Assembly: GCA_020161695.1 (NCBI GenBank)
Contig: JAIUOO010000004.1
Span: 62,001 to 126,000, forward strand
Source of the DNA: Pseudomonadota bacterium
Lineage (GTDB): Bacteria > Pseudomonadota > Alphaproteobacteria > Rhizobiales > Phreatobacteraceae
Length of the DNA stretch: 64,000 nucleotides
Direction of reading: 5' to 3'
The position numbers and the translations under genes are program-made. The notes under the pieces are model-generated. The model had not been told where the DNA came from, did no database searches, and saw nothing but the letters and a program-made list of their open reading frames with translations. This document shows positions 1 through 8,825 of this stretch, piece by piece. Within the stretch, counting starts at the first letter, position 1, and each line of letters opens with the position of its first letter.

Positions 1-337
1 CTTCCAGGCAGCCGAGCTGGGCGATGACCGAACGCTCCTCGCCGCTCATCGCGTAGGAGATCGGCGTCATGTAGCGATAGATGGCCTCGCCCGGCCAGTC
101 CTCGATCGTGCCGCGCAGCGCCAGCAGGACGGTGTGGGTATGGGCGTTGATGAAGCCGGGGAAGACCGCGAGGCCCCGCGCGTCGAACCGCTCGTGGCGC
201 GGGTAGTCGCGTTCGAGGGTCTCCGTCGGGCCGACCGCCGCGATGCGGTTGCCGGTCACGGCGATGGCGGCATCGGGCAGGATCGTGCGGGCATCGTCGC
301 AGGTCACGACGATAGCGTTGGTGATCAGGACATCCAT
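1..337 (-). CDS. Amidohydrolase family protein, partial (3' part beyond left edge)
   Basis: Only the first 112 codons are in the window; the gene runs off the left edge. The N-terminus reads MDVLITNAIVVTCDD, followed by the small beta-sandwich and the segment GFINAHTHTVL (about residues 60-70), which holds the metal-binding HxH of the TRZ/ATZ (chlorohydrolase/deaminase) group of amidohydrolases. These enzymes hydrolyse C-N or C-Cl bonds on guanine-, triazine- or hydantoin-like rings in the cytoplasm. The start lies 62 nt after the preceding binding-protein gene on the same strand, so it is probably the last visible gene of the 5665-to-1 operon. The substrate cannot be told; the neighbouring carbamoylase and allantoinase-like gene suggest a ureide or cyclic amide. 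Confidence 0.8.
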   Translation of the reverse strand, partial: MDVLITNAIVVTCDDARTILPDAAIAVTGNRIAAVGPTETLERDYPRHERFDARGLAVFPGFINAHTHTVLLALRGTIEDWPGEAIYRYMTPISYAMSGEERSVIAQLGCLE

Positions 338-399
338 GACAGCCCGCCGCGAATGAGAAGCGGGACGCGGCAGGCGCCGCATCCCGCGGGAGCGTTGGA

Positions 400-1245
400 T
401 CAGGGCTGGCCGGCGTCGATCTCGGCGCGCTCCAGCGCCTGCGCCTCGAGCCCGTGCTTCTTCAGCAGGGTCATGTAGGTGCCGTCGGCGATCAGCTTGT
501 TGAGCGCCGCCGCCACCGCGTCACGCAGCACGGTCGAGTCCTTCGGGAAGGCGAGGCCGGACATGTTGCGGCCGATCGGCGTGCCGATGCGCTTGAAGGC
601 GCCCTGTTCCTGCTGGCTGAGATAGACCACGTATTCGGCGCCGAGGACGGCCGCCTGCACGCGGTTCTGGCGCAGGTCGGTGCGGGTGGCGGTGGCGCCT
701 TCCGAGCCGATGACGTTGATCGCGGGGCGGCCCTGCGCGACGCAGTTCGCCTGGCTCCAGGCCTGCAGCGTCGGGAAGTAGGCCGTCGTCCGCGGGGTCG
801 AGATCGACTTGCCGCAGAGATCGGTCGGCTGGTTGAGGTCGCCGGCCTGCGCGGCCAGCGCGAAGATCTGCGGCCCGGTCGAGACGTAGTCGACGAAGGT
901 CAGGCGGTCGCGGCGCGAGGGCAGGTCGGTCATCGACGAGCCCGAGAAGTCGATGCGGTTGGTGGTCAGCGCCGGGATCAGCTGGGCGAAGGCCATTTCT
1001 TCCCACTGGATGCGCAGGCCAAGCACCTTGGCGATCTCGGTGACGAGGTCGACGTTGAAGCCGCGGCGCTCGTTGGTGGCCGGGTCCTTGTAGGCCATCG
1101 GCGGGTAGGTCGCCTCGATGCCGATGCGCACGACGCCGGCGGTGCGGATGGCGTCGGGCAGCGGGATCGCGGCCTGCTGCGCCGAGGCGGTGGTGGAAAG
1201 CAGCGCGGCGAAGCCGGCTGCGAGAAGGGCGGTGCGGAGTGTCAT
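400..1245 (-). CDS. ABC transporter substrate-binding protein, polar amino-acid family (SBP_bac_3), copy 1
   Basis: 281 aa. It has a cleavable signal peptide (MTLRTALLAAGFAALLSTTASA, cut about residue 22) and the two-lobed family 3 fold, with VRIGIEATYPPMAY near the mature N-terminus and the FNVDL/DLPSRRDR segments that contact amino-acid ligands. The frame is open further upstream, but the start at 1245 is the only one giving a signal peptide. The protein is a paralogue of the product of 2166-2990: both share a conserved Cys pair (LCG about 50 residues into lobe 2, then NC/EC) and end in I(D/N)AG. It is a periplasmic receptor that probably feeds the permease encoded at 3840-4694. The ligand is unknown. 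Confidence 0.9.
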   Translation of the reverse strand: MTLRTALLAAGFAALLSTTASAQQAAIPLPDAIRTAGVVRIGIEATYPPMAYKDPATNERRGFNVDLVTEIAKVLGLRIQWEEMAFAQLIPALTTNRIDFSGSSMTDLPSRRDRLTFVDYVSTGPQIFALAAQAGDLNQPTDLCGKSISTPRTTAYFPTLQAWSQANCVAQGRPAINVIGSEGATATRTDLRQNRVQAAVLGAEYVVYLSQQEQGAFKRIGTPIGRNMSGLAFPKDSTVLRDAVAAALNKLIADGTYMTLLKKHGLEAQALERAEIDAGQP

Positions 1246-1288
1246 GGTTCTTGTCCCCTGTGGTTCTGCTGTCGAGTTGCCATGCCGC

Positions 1289-2179
1289 TCACGCGGCCTT
1301 GGCGGCCTGCGTCTCGCAGGACGCGAAATGGCCCGCGATCTCGCGGCCCGTGCCGATCCAGACGTCGCCATAGCTCTTCGCGTGCTCGATGAATTCGCGC
1401 AGCAGCTTGAGGCGCATCGGACGGCCCGAGACCTGCGGATGCAGGACGGTGGTGATGAGCCCGCCCCAGTCGCGCGTCTCGGCGAGTTCGTCCTTCCAGA
1501 TCGACAGGACGTGCTCGCGCGGGAACAGCGGGCGCGGTGAGTAGCGGTGGGTGAGGCCGTACATCCAGTCGTCGAAGGTCATGGTCGCGGGCAGCTCGAT
1601 GACGCCCGGCGTGCCGTCGGCGAGAAGCTGGCGATAGGGACGGACATCGTCGCGCCACGAGGACGAATAGAGGAAGCCGTGCTTCTTCAGCAGGACGCGC
1701 AGTTCCTCGCAGCTCTCGCCGAGCGGCGCGCGATAGCCGACCGGCACGACGCCGAGCTTGCGCTTCAGGCTGTCGAGGCCCTTGTCCATTTCCTCGACGA
1801 TATGCGGTGCGCCGGGATCCGGCATCAGGTGGTGGAAGCCGTGATGGCCGACCTCGTGGCCGTCCTTGAGGATCGCCTCGCACATGGCGGTGTGGGCCTC
1901 GATGGCCCAGCCGGTGATGAAGAAGGTCGCCTTCAGTTCCTGCTCGCGCAGCATTTCCAGAAGCTTCGGCACGCCGACGCGGGCCTCGAAGCCGCCATAG
2001 GACATGGTGACGAGCCGCTCGTAGTGGTTCGGGTCCTTGGCCGTCCACGCCGATTCCGCATCGACGTCGAAGGACAGGAACATGGCCGCCTTGTTGCCCT
2101 TCGGCCAGGGATAGACCGGAGAGAGCGGCGCGCGGTTGGCGGGCAGCAGCGGCAGGGCGTCGAGATTAGCGACCGGCAT
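1289..2179 (-). CDS. Polysaccharide-deacetylase-fold hydrolase, allantoinase/PuuE-like
   Basis: 296 aa. A NodB-type domain: LSFDVDAES gives the catalytic/metal Asp pair D38 and D40, and GHHGFHH (residues 111-117) gives the zinc histidines. Members with this short form and the YPWP N-terminal segment include the cofactor-independent allantoinase PuuE and related ureide or imide hydrolases rather than sugar deacetylases. No signal peptide is seen, so it is cytoplasmic, which also argues against a peptidoglycan or chitin substrate. The start overlaps the end of the upstream binding-protein gene by 14 nt, so the two are translationally linked. With the carbamoylase at 4691-5665 it suggests ring opening followed by decarbamoylation of a ureide. 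The exact substrate is inferred, not shown. Confidence 0.82.
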   Translation of the reverse strand: MPVANLDALPLLPANRAPLSPVYPWPKGNKAAMFLSFDVDAESAWTAKDPNHYERLVTMSYGGFEARVGVPKLLEMLREQELKATFFITGWAIEAHTAMCEAILKDGHEVGHHGFHHLMPDPGAPHIVEEMDKGLDSLKRKLGVVPVGYRAPLGESCEELRVLLKKHGFLYSSSWRDDVRPYRQLLADGTPGVIELPATMTFDDWMYGLTHRYSPRPLFPREHVLSIWKDELAETRDWGGLITTVLHPQVSGRPMRLKLLREFIEHAKSYGDVWIGTGREIAGHFASCETQAAKAA

Positions 2180-2990
2180 TGATGGTGATCTCCGTGAGTT
2201 CCGAGGGCTGCAACTGCCACTTGGCGAGAAGCTGCTTGTAGGTGCCGTCGGCGATGAGTTCCTTCAGCGCCCGCACGATGGCCTGGCGCAGTTCCTCCGC
2301 CTCCTTGGCGGTGGCGATGCCCATCAGCGTGAAGCGGGTCGGCTCGCCGACGAGGGCGAAGGTGTTGGGTTCGAGGCCCATGATGTAGGGCAGGGTTTCC
2401 GAGCCCTGCATGGCGGCGTCGATGCGGCCCTGGCGCAGCTGCGTGCGGGCATCGGCCGAGCCTTCGGTGCCGACGATGCGGATTTCCGGGCGCCCTTTCG
2501 CGACGCATTCGGCATCCGAGAAGGCCTTGATCTCGGCCGGCAGCGAGGTGCGGCGCGAGGCGCCGACCGAGCGGCCGCACAGCGACTCCCGGGTCGGGAA
2601 TTCGCCGGCGCGCGCGTGCTGGACGAAGAACTGCGTGCCGGAGCGGATGTAGTTGATGAAGGTCGCCGTCTCCTGGCGGGCGGGCAGGTCGCTCATGCCG
2701 GAGAGGATGATGTCGACACGGCCCGTTCGCACCGCCGAGAGCATCTGCTCGAAGCTCGTCTCCTGCCACTGCATGCGGACGCCGAGCTTGGCGGCGATGG
2801 CATTGCCGAGCTCGATGTCGAAGCCGGTCAACTCGTTGGTCTGCGGGTTCTTCATTTCGAGCGGCGGATAGTTCGGAACCACGGCAGCGATGATCGCGCC
2901 GCGCTGGCGGATGGCGGCGGGCAGTTCCTGCGCGGTGGCGGCCGCCGCGGTGAGGGTCAGTGCCGCCGAGAGAAGCAGTCTTGCAAGCAT
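2166..2990 (-). CDS. ABC transporter substrate-binding protein, polar amino-acid family (SBP_bac_3), copy 2
   Basis: 274 aa. Signal peptide MLARLLLSAALTLTAAAATAQ, then the family 3 fold (IIAAVVPNYPPLEMKN, FDIELGNAIA). The open frame extends upstream, but the signal peptide fixes the start at 2990, 61 nt after the ATPase gene. It is homologous to the product of 400-1245 along its whole length (for example NYPP, RTGRVDI, GTEGSADARTQLRQGRI, KELIADGTYKQLL) but clearly diverged. One ABC permease/ATPase set with two receptors therefore probably accepts two related ligands. Periplasmic. Confidence 0.9.
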   Translation of the reverse strand: MLARLLLSAALTLTAAAATAQELPAAIRQRGAIIAAVVPNYPPLEMKNPQTNELTGFDIELGNAIAAKLGVRMQWQETSFEQMLSAVRTGRVDIILSGMSDLPARQETATFINYIRSGTQFFVQHARAGEFPTRESLCGRSVGASRRTSLPAEIKAFSDAECVAKGRPEIRIVGTEGSADARTQLRQGRIDAAMQGSETLPYIMGLEPNTFALVGEPTRFTLMGIATAKEAEELRQAIVRALKELIADGTYKQLLAKWQLQPSELTEITINAGR

Positions 2991-3051
2991 GGATCGGCTC
3001 CGGGTCTCTGGAAGGGCGGCCGGTTGATCCGGCTCTGGGTGAAGGATGTCA

Positions 3052-3843
3052 TCAGGCGAGCACCGCCGCGATGAAGGCGCTGGTGCGCGCTTCGGTCGGC
3101 GCGCCGAGCACCTGGCTCGCCGGGCCGGTCTCGACGATGGCGCCGTGGTCCATGAACACGACGCGGTCGGCGACCTCGCGGGCAAAGCCCAGTTCGTGGG
3201 TCACGACGATCATGGTCATGCCGGAGGCCGCCAGTTCGCGCATGACCGCCAGGACCTCGCCGACGAGTTCCGGGTCGAGCGCGGAGGTCGGCTCGTCGAA
3301 GAGCATGACCTTCGGCTTCATCGCGAGCGCGCGGGCGATGGCGACGCGCTGCTGCTGCCCGCCCGACAGGTTCGCCGGATAGGAATTGGCCTTTTCGGCG
3401 AGGCCGACGCGCTTCAGCAGCGCATGGGCCTCCTCGACCGCCTCGCGCTTGGAGCGACCGCGGACCTGGATCGGCCCCTCGATGATGTTCTCGAGGGCGG
3501 TCAGATGCGGGAAGAGGTTGAAGCGCTGGAACACCATGCCGGTGGCGAGTCGCTGGCGGGCGATCTCCGTCTCGGGGAGGTGGTAGAGCTTGTCGCCGTC
3601 GATCCGGAAACCGGCGAGTTCGCCATCGACCCAGATCGCGCCGCGGTCGATCTGGACGAGCTGGTTGATGCAGCGGAGCAGCGTGGTCTTGCCGGAGCCG
3701 GAGGCACCGATAATGCAGACGACCTCGCCGGAGGCGACGTCGAGCGAGACGCCGTCGACCGCCTTGAACGAACCGAAGCTCTTGTGGACGTCGCGGATGG
3801 AGACGATGGGGCGGAGGCCCGTCGCGGCGGGGATGTTGGTCAT
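3052..3843 (-). CDS. Polar amino-acid ABC transporter ATP-binding protein
   Basis: 263 aa, the usual length for GlnQ/HisP-type ATPases. Walker [10 protein letters not shown], the Q-loop in [18 protein letters not shown], signature LSGGQQQ, Walker [14 protein letters not shown] and the switch His in VTHELGF are all intact. The start at 3843 overlaps the stop of the permease gene by 4 nt (ATGA). It energises import by the permease at 3840-4694 with the two binding proteins that follow. Confidence 0.95.
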   Translation of the reverse strand: MTNIPAATGLRPIVSIRDVHKSFGSFKAVDGVSLDVASGEVVCIIGASGSGKTTLLRCINQLVQIDRGAIWVDGELAGFRIDGDKLYHLPETEIARQRLATGMVFQRFNLFPHLTALENIIEGPIQVRGRSKREAVEEAHALLKRVGLAEKANSYPANLSGGQQQRVAIARALAMKPKVMLFDEPTSALDPELVGEVLAVMRELAASGMTMIVVTHELGFAREVADRVVFMDHGAIVETGPASQVLGAPTEARTSAFIAAVLA

Positions 3844-4694
3844 CGGCCCACTCCCGCGCCGCGTCCGTAATGGCGTTCGAGCAGCATCTGCAGGGGGGTC
3901 AGGATCGAGACTACCGCGAGATACCAGATGGCAGCGACGATCAGCAGCTCGATGACCCGCGAGTTCGCGTAGTAGATGTTCTGCGCGTTGTGCAGGATTT
4001 CCGAGAACTGGATGATCGAGGCGAGCGAGGTCAGCTTGACCATGCCGATGGTCTCGTTGCCGAGCGGCGGGATGATCACGCGCATGGCCTGCGGGAAGAC
4101 GATGCGGCGCAGCGCCTTCAGCCGCGTCATGCCGATCGACTTTGCCGCCTCGTACTGGCCGACATCGACCGAGAGCATGCCGGCGCGGACCACCTCGGAT
4201 GTGTATGCGCCCTGGTTGATGCCGAGGCCGAGCAGGGCCGCGACGGCGGGCGTCATCACGTCGACCGTGCGGGCGCTCCAGATGCCGGGAATGCCGATGG
4301 TCGGGAAGATCAGCGCGAGGTTGAACCAGAGCAGCAGCTGGAGAATGACCGGCGTGCCGCGGAACAGCCACGCATAGCCCATGGCGACGCTCTTCAGCAC
4401 CGGGTTCGGCGACATCCGCATGATGGCGGTGACGACGCCGAGGATGATGCCCAGCGACATGGCGCCGATGGTCATCATGATGGTGTTGGCGAGCCCCTCG
4501 AGGATGGCCCTGGCGGTCAGGAACTGGCCGACGAAGGCCCATTCGATCTGGCCGACGGCGAAGGCACGGGCGAGGGCGGCCAGCACGACGAGGATGGCGG
4601 CGACCGCGATCCAGCGGCCCCAGTAGCGCTCGGCGACGATGGAATGGCCGGAAATGTCCGGCAGGGCGGCGGTGCTGGCGGCTGACTGGCTCAT
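3840..4694 (-). CDS. Polar amino-acid ABC transporter permease
   Basis: 284 aa inner-membrane protein of the His/Glu/Gln/Arg/opine (HEQRo) permease family. The first membrane segment ([19 protein letters not shown]) follows a cytoplasmic N-terminus. The coupling EAA loop is [21 protein letters not shown], and PPLGNE follows it as usual in this family. Only one permease gene is present, so it probably works as a homodimer. ATGA overlaps at both ends (with the carbamoylase upstream and the ATPase downstream) show one polycistronic unit. Confidence 0.93.
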   Translation of the reverse strand: MSQSAASTAALPDISGHSIVAERYWGRWIAVAAILVVLAALARAFAVGQIEWAFVGQFLTARAILEGLANTIMMTIGAMSLGIILGVVTAIMRMSPNPVLKSVAMGYAWLFRGTPVILQLLLWFNLALIFPTIGIPGIWSARTVDVMTPAVAALLGLGINQGAYTSEVVRAGMLSVDVGQYEAAKSIGMTRLKALRRIVFPQAMRVIIPPLGNETIGMVKLTSLASIIQFSEILHNAQNIYYANSRVIELLIVAAIWYLAVVSILTPLQMLLERHYGRGAGVGR

Positions 4695-5665
4695 GCGCTG
4701 CGCCTCTCTTCCGTCGAGACCGCCGGTTTCGGCGGCGGGGTCGCGCCGACCTGGTCGATGATGGCGCCGTAATATTGCGGCCGGCGGTGGGCGGCGAAGT
4801 TGAACATCTTTTCCTTGCCCTGTCGGCAGGCATCGAGATCGCAGTCGGCGACGACAACCTCGTCGCCGAGCGTCGTCGCCTGTGCAACGACCGTGCCGTT
4901 GGGGTCGACGATGCAGGAGCCGCCGATGAGGCCGGAGCCGTCCTCGTTGCCGGCCTTGGCGACGGAGACGGCCCAGCAGGCGTTCATGTAGGCGTTTGCC
5001 TGCACGGCGAGCGTCGAATGGAAGGTGCGGATGGCCTCGTTCTCGGCCGTGCCGCCGTTCGGATCGTAGGCGGCGGAATTGTAGCCCATCAGCATGAGCT
5101 CGACGCCCTGCAGGCCGTAGCAGCGCCAGGCCTCGGGCCAGCGGCGGTCGTTGCAGACGAGCATGCCGAGCACCGGCTCGTGCCAGGCCTTCGGGCCCCA
5201 GAAGGCCGGGAAGCCGAGGTCGCCATATTCGAAATAGCGCTTCTCGAGCTGCTGGAACCGGTCGCCCGGGCGCGGCTCCACCGAGCCGGGGAGGTGCACC
5301 TTGCGATACTTGCCGAGCACTCCGCCGTCAGGTCCGACGGTGACCGAGGTGTTGAAGTGCCGGCCGTCCGCCAGCTCGCCATAGCCGACATAGAAGCCGA
5401 TCCGCCGCTCGGCGGCGCGGTCGAACAGGGCCTGCACCGCCGGGTTCGGCATGGCCGGCTCGAAATAGCCGTCGACGTCCTCGGGCTGCAGCAGCCAGCG
5501 GGGGAAGAAGGTGGTGAAGGCGAGTTCGGGGAAGACCACCAGCTGCGCGCCGTCGTCCGCCGCGCGGTCGAGCAGCGCGATCATGCGCGCGAGGATCGTC
5601 GAACGCTCATCGGCACGCTGGTTGGGGCCCATCTGGGCGGCGGCAATGCGCAGGATGCGGGGCAT
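4691..5665 (-). CDS. N-carbamoyl-D-amino-acid hydrolase-like nitrilase-family amidohydrolase
   Basis: 324 aa. The carbon-nitrogen hydrolase triad is complete and in canonical spacing: E47 ([15 protein letters not shown]), K122 (KYRKVHLPG) and C171 ([11 protein letters not shown]). The [11 protein letters not shown] and CNDRRWPE motifs are those of D-carbamoylases, which remove CO2 and ammonia from N-carbamoyl amino acids. The frame extends 33 codons upstream of M at 5665, but [10 protein letters not shown] is the usual N-terminus. It is the first gene of the operon, and a candidate LysR box lies 131-145 nt upstream. Cytoplasmic. The natural substrate may be an L- or D-carbamoyl acid or a ureido acid. 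Confidence 0.88.
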   Translation of the reverse strand: MPRILRIAAAQMGPNQRADERSTILARMIALLDRAADDGAQLVVFPELAFTTFFPRWLLQPEDVDGYFEPAMPNPAVQALFDRAAERRIGFYVGYGELADGRHFNTSVTVGPDGGVLGKYRKVHLPGSVEPRPGDRFQQLEKRYFEYGDLGFPAFWGPKAWHEPVLGMLVCNDRRWPEAWRCYGLQGVELMLMGYNSAAYDPNGGTAENEAIRTFHSTLAVQANAYMNACWAVSVAKAGNEDGSGLIGGSCIVDPNGTVVAQATTLGDEVVVADCDLDACRQGKEKMFNFAAHRRPQYYGAIIDQVGATPPPKPAVSTEERRSA

Positions 5666-5795
5666 GACGTGCGTTTCCGGACCTCGGTCTGGCAGCACCC
5701 TCGAGCACCGCCGTGCGTGTGACTTTGAAGCCCCGACTGTCACGCGGCACGACCGGTCCGACAATGCACCGCTCTATGATTTCTTGGGCATGTCT

Positions 5796-5810
5796 ATTTG
5801 TTGAGCAAAT
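5796..5810 (-). promoter_or_regulatory. Candidate LysR-type regulator box (T-N11-A)
   Basis: ATTTGTTGAGCAAAT is a perfect 5+5 inverted repeat around TTGAG and fits the T-N11-A rule for LysR operators. It sits in the only AT-rich patch of the gap between the lysR gene end (5931) and the carbamoylase start (5665). The GCAAAT half is repeated in the lysR/7016 gap. Binding is inferred. Confidence 0.5.
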
Positions 5811-5930
5811 GGATGATTTGATAGTACGGGCCTTTCGGCGGCCGCCGGCGCTGTCGGTTCTGTGGGATTCTGGGCGATTGGCTGCGGAACGGCGAAACGG
5901 GCGGCGCCTGATTGCCGCGTGACGGGCGTC

Positions 5931-6815
5931 TCAGCGCTCCGCCAGCGCGGCCCGGACCTCGCGCAGGAACACTTCGGCGAGGCGCGACAGTGGCCGGGTG
6001 CGCGAGCGCACCACATAGGCCTTCACAGGGGTCACCGGCTCGAAGGGGATGACGACGAGGCCCTGCTTGCCGCTCGCCTCGGGCGAGAACGGATCGACGA
6101 TGGTCGCGCCGATCTGGCTTGCCGCGAGCACGCAGGCGGTGTGGCAGTAGCGGACCTCGACGACCGACTGGAACGGCGTGCCCGCCGCCTCGAAGGCGCC
6201 GCGCACCATGGTGCCAAGCCGCGTACCCCGCTCCAGCGCGATGAACGGCCGGTCGGCAAGGTCGGCGGGCGTCACGACCGGTCGCGAGGCGAGCGGATGC
6301 CCGGCCGCCACGACGCAGACCATCCGGCTCTCGTGGACCGGCTCGGTGACCAATGCCGGGTGGTCGCCGATGCCGAGGACGAAGCCGAGTTCCGAAACGC
6401 CGGTCTCGACATTCTCGGTCACGTCCTCCAGCCGGCGTACGTCGAAGGCGACCCGCACCTTCGGCCGCTTGGCGAGGAACCGTTGCAGCGCAATGGGGAT
6501 CGCGCCATAGCCGAGCGGCGGCGTGGCAATGATGCGGATCTGCCCTGCCTTGTTCTCGCGCAGGTCCTGGACCCTGGATTCGAGCGCCGCATGCATGGAG
6601 AAGATCGGCTCGGAATCCTGGTAGAGCGTGCGCGCCTCCTGCGTCGGGAATAGCCGGTTATTGATGCGCTCGAACAGCGGAAATCCCAGCTGGTCCTCGA
6701 GATGCTTGATGGCGTTGGAGACGGCCGGCTGCGACAGGCCGAGCTCGCGCGCAGCTCCCACCGTCGTCTCGCAGCGGATCACAGCGCGGAGGAGTTGAAG
6801 CTGACGCAGGTTCAT
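5931..6815 (-). CDS. LysR-family transcriptional regulator
   Basis: 294 aa. The N-terminal winged helix-turn-helix (residues 3-62) contains TTVGAARELGLSQPAVSNAIKHLEDQLGFPLFERI, and a periplasmic-binding-like effector domain follows (IRIIATPPLGYGAIP to about residue 290). The frame opens upstream, but MNLRQLQLLRAV is the standard start. It is encoded upstream of, and in the same direction as, the carbamoylase/ABC operon, and divergently from the peptide-type binding protein at 7016. It could control either or both. The effector is unknown; a substrate of the operon is likely. Confidence 0.93.
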   Translation of the reverse strand: MNLRQLQLLRAVIRCETTVGAARELGLSQPAVSNAIKHLEDQLGFPLFERINNRLFPTQEARTLYQDSEPIFSMHAALESRVQDLRENKAGQIRIIATPPLGYGAIPIALQRFLAKRPKVRVAFDVRRLEDVTENVETGVSELGFVLGIGDHPALVTEPVHESRMVCVVAAGHPLASRPVVTPADLADRPFIALERGTRLGTMVRGAFEAAGTPFQSVVEVRYCHTACVLAASQIGATIVDPFSPEASGKQGLVVIPFEPVTPVKAYVVRSRTRPLSRLAEVFLREVRAALAER

Positions 6816-6824
6816 ATGGACCAC

Positions 6825-6864
6825 GCAAATAGAATGCCCCGGAATTGGAGGCGCAAGCAAATAG
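6825..6864. promoter_or_regulatory. Paired GCAAATAG direct repeats in lysR divergent region
   Basis: GCAAATAG occurs at 6825-6832 and 6857-6864, 32 bp apart (about three helical turns), just upstream of the lysR start at 6815. GCAAAT also forms one arm of the inverted repeat at 5796-5810. Candidate autoregulatory sites for the LysR protein; inferred from pattern only. Confidence 0.35.
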
Positions 6865-7015
6865 TGTGCGGGGATCGCGCCTCCTGGGAAAACCCTGATC
6901 CGCGCCCGCCCTTCACCGGCCGCAGGGCGTCGCACATCTGCCAGTCACTGCATCGCATTGCCGCGCTTCGCGCCCAGAGGTCATGATCGGCGGGACCGCT
7001 GAAGACGAGGAGCCG

Positions 7016-8605
7016 ATGATGATGCTGTCCCGCCGCCAGACCCTTGCCGCCGCCGCTGCCGCGATCGCCGCGCCGCGACTGGCCTTCGGACAGTCGCAGG
7101 ACCGTCCGCTCCGGTTCGTCGTCAATGTCGGGCTGCAGAATCTCGACCCGATCTCCAGCCCGTCCTTCGTCACCCGCAATTTCGGATATCTGGTCTTCGA
7201 CACGCTGGTGTCGCTCGACGGCAGCGGCCGCTACCGCCCGCAGATGCTGGAGGGCTGGGATGTCAGCGCCGACAAGCTGTCCTGGACATTCCGGCTGCGC
7301 GACGGCCTTGCCTTCCACGACGGCGCGCCGGTGACGTCCGAGGACGTCATCGCCTCGCTGAAGCGCTGGGGCGCGCGCGATTCCATCGGGCGCCGGCTGA
7401 TGGCGGCGACGGCGGAACTCGTGCCCGACGGGCCGAAGGGCTTCAAGCTCCGCCTGTCGCGCCCCTTCGGCGGCGTCATCGAGGCGCTGGGCAAGCCCTC
7501 GGTGCATGTGCCGATGATCATGCCGGCTCGCATCGCCAATGCCACGCCGCCGACCCAGCAGGTCTCCGAGATCGTCGGCTCCGGGCCTTACGTGTTCCAG
7601 CGCAGCGAATGGGTGCCGGGCGACAAGGCGACCTTTCGGCGCAACGAGAAATATGTGCCGCGGAGCGAGCCGGCGGACGGTCTTGCCGGCGGCAAGATCG
7701 CGAAGATCGACCGGGTCGAGATGCTGACCCTTCCCGATATCGCTGTGCGCTATGCGGCGCTGACGCGCGGCGAAGTCGACTATCTCGAATATGCGCCGGT
7801 GGACCTGATTCCGCGCATGCGCCGCGACCGCAATCTGACCTTCGCCAAGGCCAGCGGCCGCGCCGAACTGATCTACGCGGTGTCGATCAACCATTTCCAG
7901 CCGCCCATGGACAATGTGCTGGTGCGCCGCGCGCTCCAGCAGTGCCTCGACCGCGCCGAGGTGCTTGCCGGCGCGGGGTTCGGCGGCGAACTCGGCCGAC
8001 CCGAATGCACCTCCATGCTGATGTGCGGCGCCCCTTATGAGAGCAATGCCGGCGCCGACATCATCGGCAATCCGAGCATCGACAAGGCCAAGGCGCTGCT
8101 GGCCGAGGCCGGCTACAAGAACGAGAAGATCGTCCTGCTGCACCCGCTCGACAGCCCGCTGCTCAACCCCTACGGCAGCGTGCTGATCGACCGGATGAAG
8201 CGCGCAGGGTTCAACGTTGACGTGCAGGGCCTTGAATGGTCGGCCATCGCACAGCGCTGGGTGCAGAAGAACCAGCTCGACCAGGGCGGCTGGAGCGTCA
8301 TCCCGGTGGTCTATACCGGCTTCGACATGGCCGATCCGCTGTCGAACATGGGCATCGGCTTCAACTGCACCGGCAATCAGCCATGGGGCTATTGCGACAA
8401 CAGGATCACGCCGGTTCTCGAACGCTTCGAGGCCGAGAGCGATCCCGATAAGCGCAAGGCGCTGGCCGCCGAGCTCCAGAAGCTCGCCACGGAAGAGGCG
8501 ACCTTCCCGATCGCCGGCCAGTTCCGCAGCCCAGCCGTTTGGCGCTCCGAGCTGAAGGGCGTCATCGATTTCGGCTTCCCGGTGATCTGGAACATCGAGC
8601 GCTGA
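7016..8605 (+). CDS. ABC transporter substrate-binding protein, dipeptide/oligopeptide family (SBP_bac_5), orphan
   Basis: 529 aa. A Tat-type signal peptide (LSRRQTLAAAAAAIAAPRLAFG) starts the protein. The mature part has the family 5 hallmarks: LQNLDPISSPSFVTRNFGYLVF at the N-terminus, the WTFRLRDGLAFHDGAPVTSEDV segment and IVGSGPYVF. Three in-frame ATGs lie in a row at 7016-7024 after GACGAGGAG; 7016 is used here, and an ATG-less GTG-type extension to 6983 would lack a ribosome site. Export by Tat implies a folded periplasmic receptor. No permease or ATPase is next to it, so it either borrows a transporter elsewhere or serves the peptide ABC system at 26002-29515. Confidence 0.9.
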   Translation: MMMLSRRQTLAAAAAAIAAPRLAFGQSQDRPLRFVVNVGLQNLDPISSPSFVTRNFGYLVFDTLVSLDGSGRYRPQMLEGWDVSADKLSWTFRLRDGLAFHDGAPVTSEDVIASLKRWGARDSIGRRLMAATAELVPDGPKGFKLRLSRPFGGVIEALGKPSVHVPMIMPARIANATPPTQQVSEIVGSGPYVFQRSEWVPGDKATFRRNEKYVPRSEPADGLAGGKIAKIDRVEMLTLPDIAVRYAALTRGEVDYLEYAPVDLIPRMRRDRNLTFAKASGRAELIYAVSINHFQPPMDNVLVRRALQQCLDRAEVLAGAGFGGELGRPECTSMLMCGAPYESNAGADIIGNPSIDKAKALLAEAGYKNEKIVLLHPLDSPLLNPYGSVLIDRMKRAGFNVDVQGLEWSAIAQRWVQKNQLDQGGWSVIPVVYTGFDMADPLSNMGIGFNCTGNQPWGYCDNRITPVLERFEAESDPDKRKALAAELQKLATEEATFPIAGQFRSPAVWRSELKGVIDFGFPVIWNIER

Positions 8606-8825
8606 CGCGCCGGGAACCGCCCGCCGTTGCCCGCTCCGCTGCCCCCTCGGCGGCGGAGGACGCGGCGGCAGTTCCAGTTCTCGTCGTCGGCTGATCGAGG
8701 CAGGACCATCGCGGCCGTCGGCGGGCGCTTCATCGCATGTTCAGCCGCCTCCCGGCATTGCCGTGGCGACGGATGAGTTCACGCCCTATCCCGGGGAGTG
8801 CATCTCGCCGGTTCGAGGATTGATC

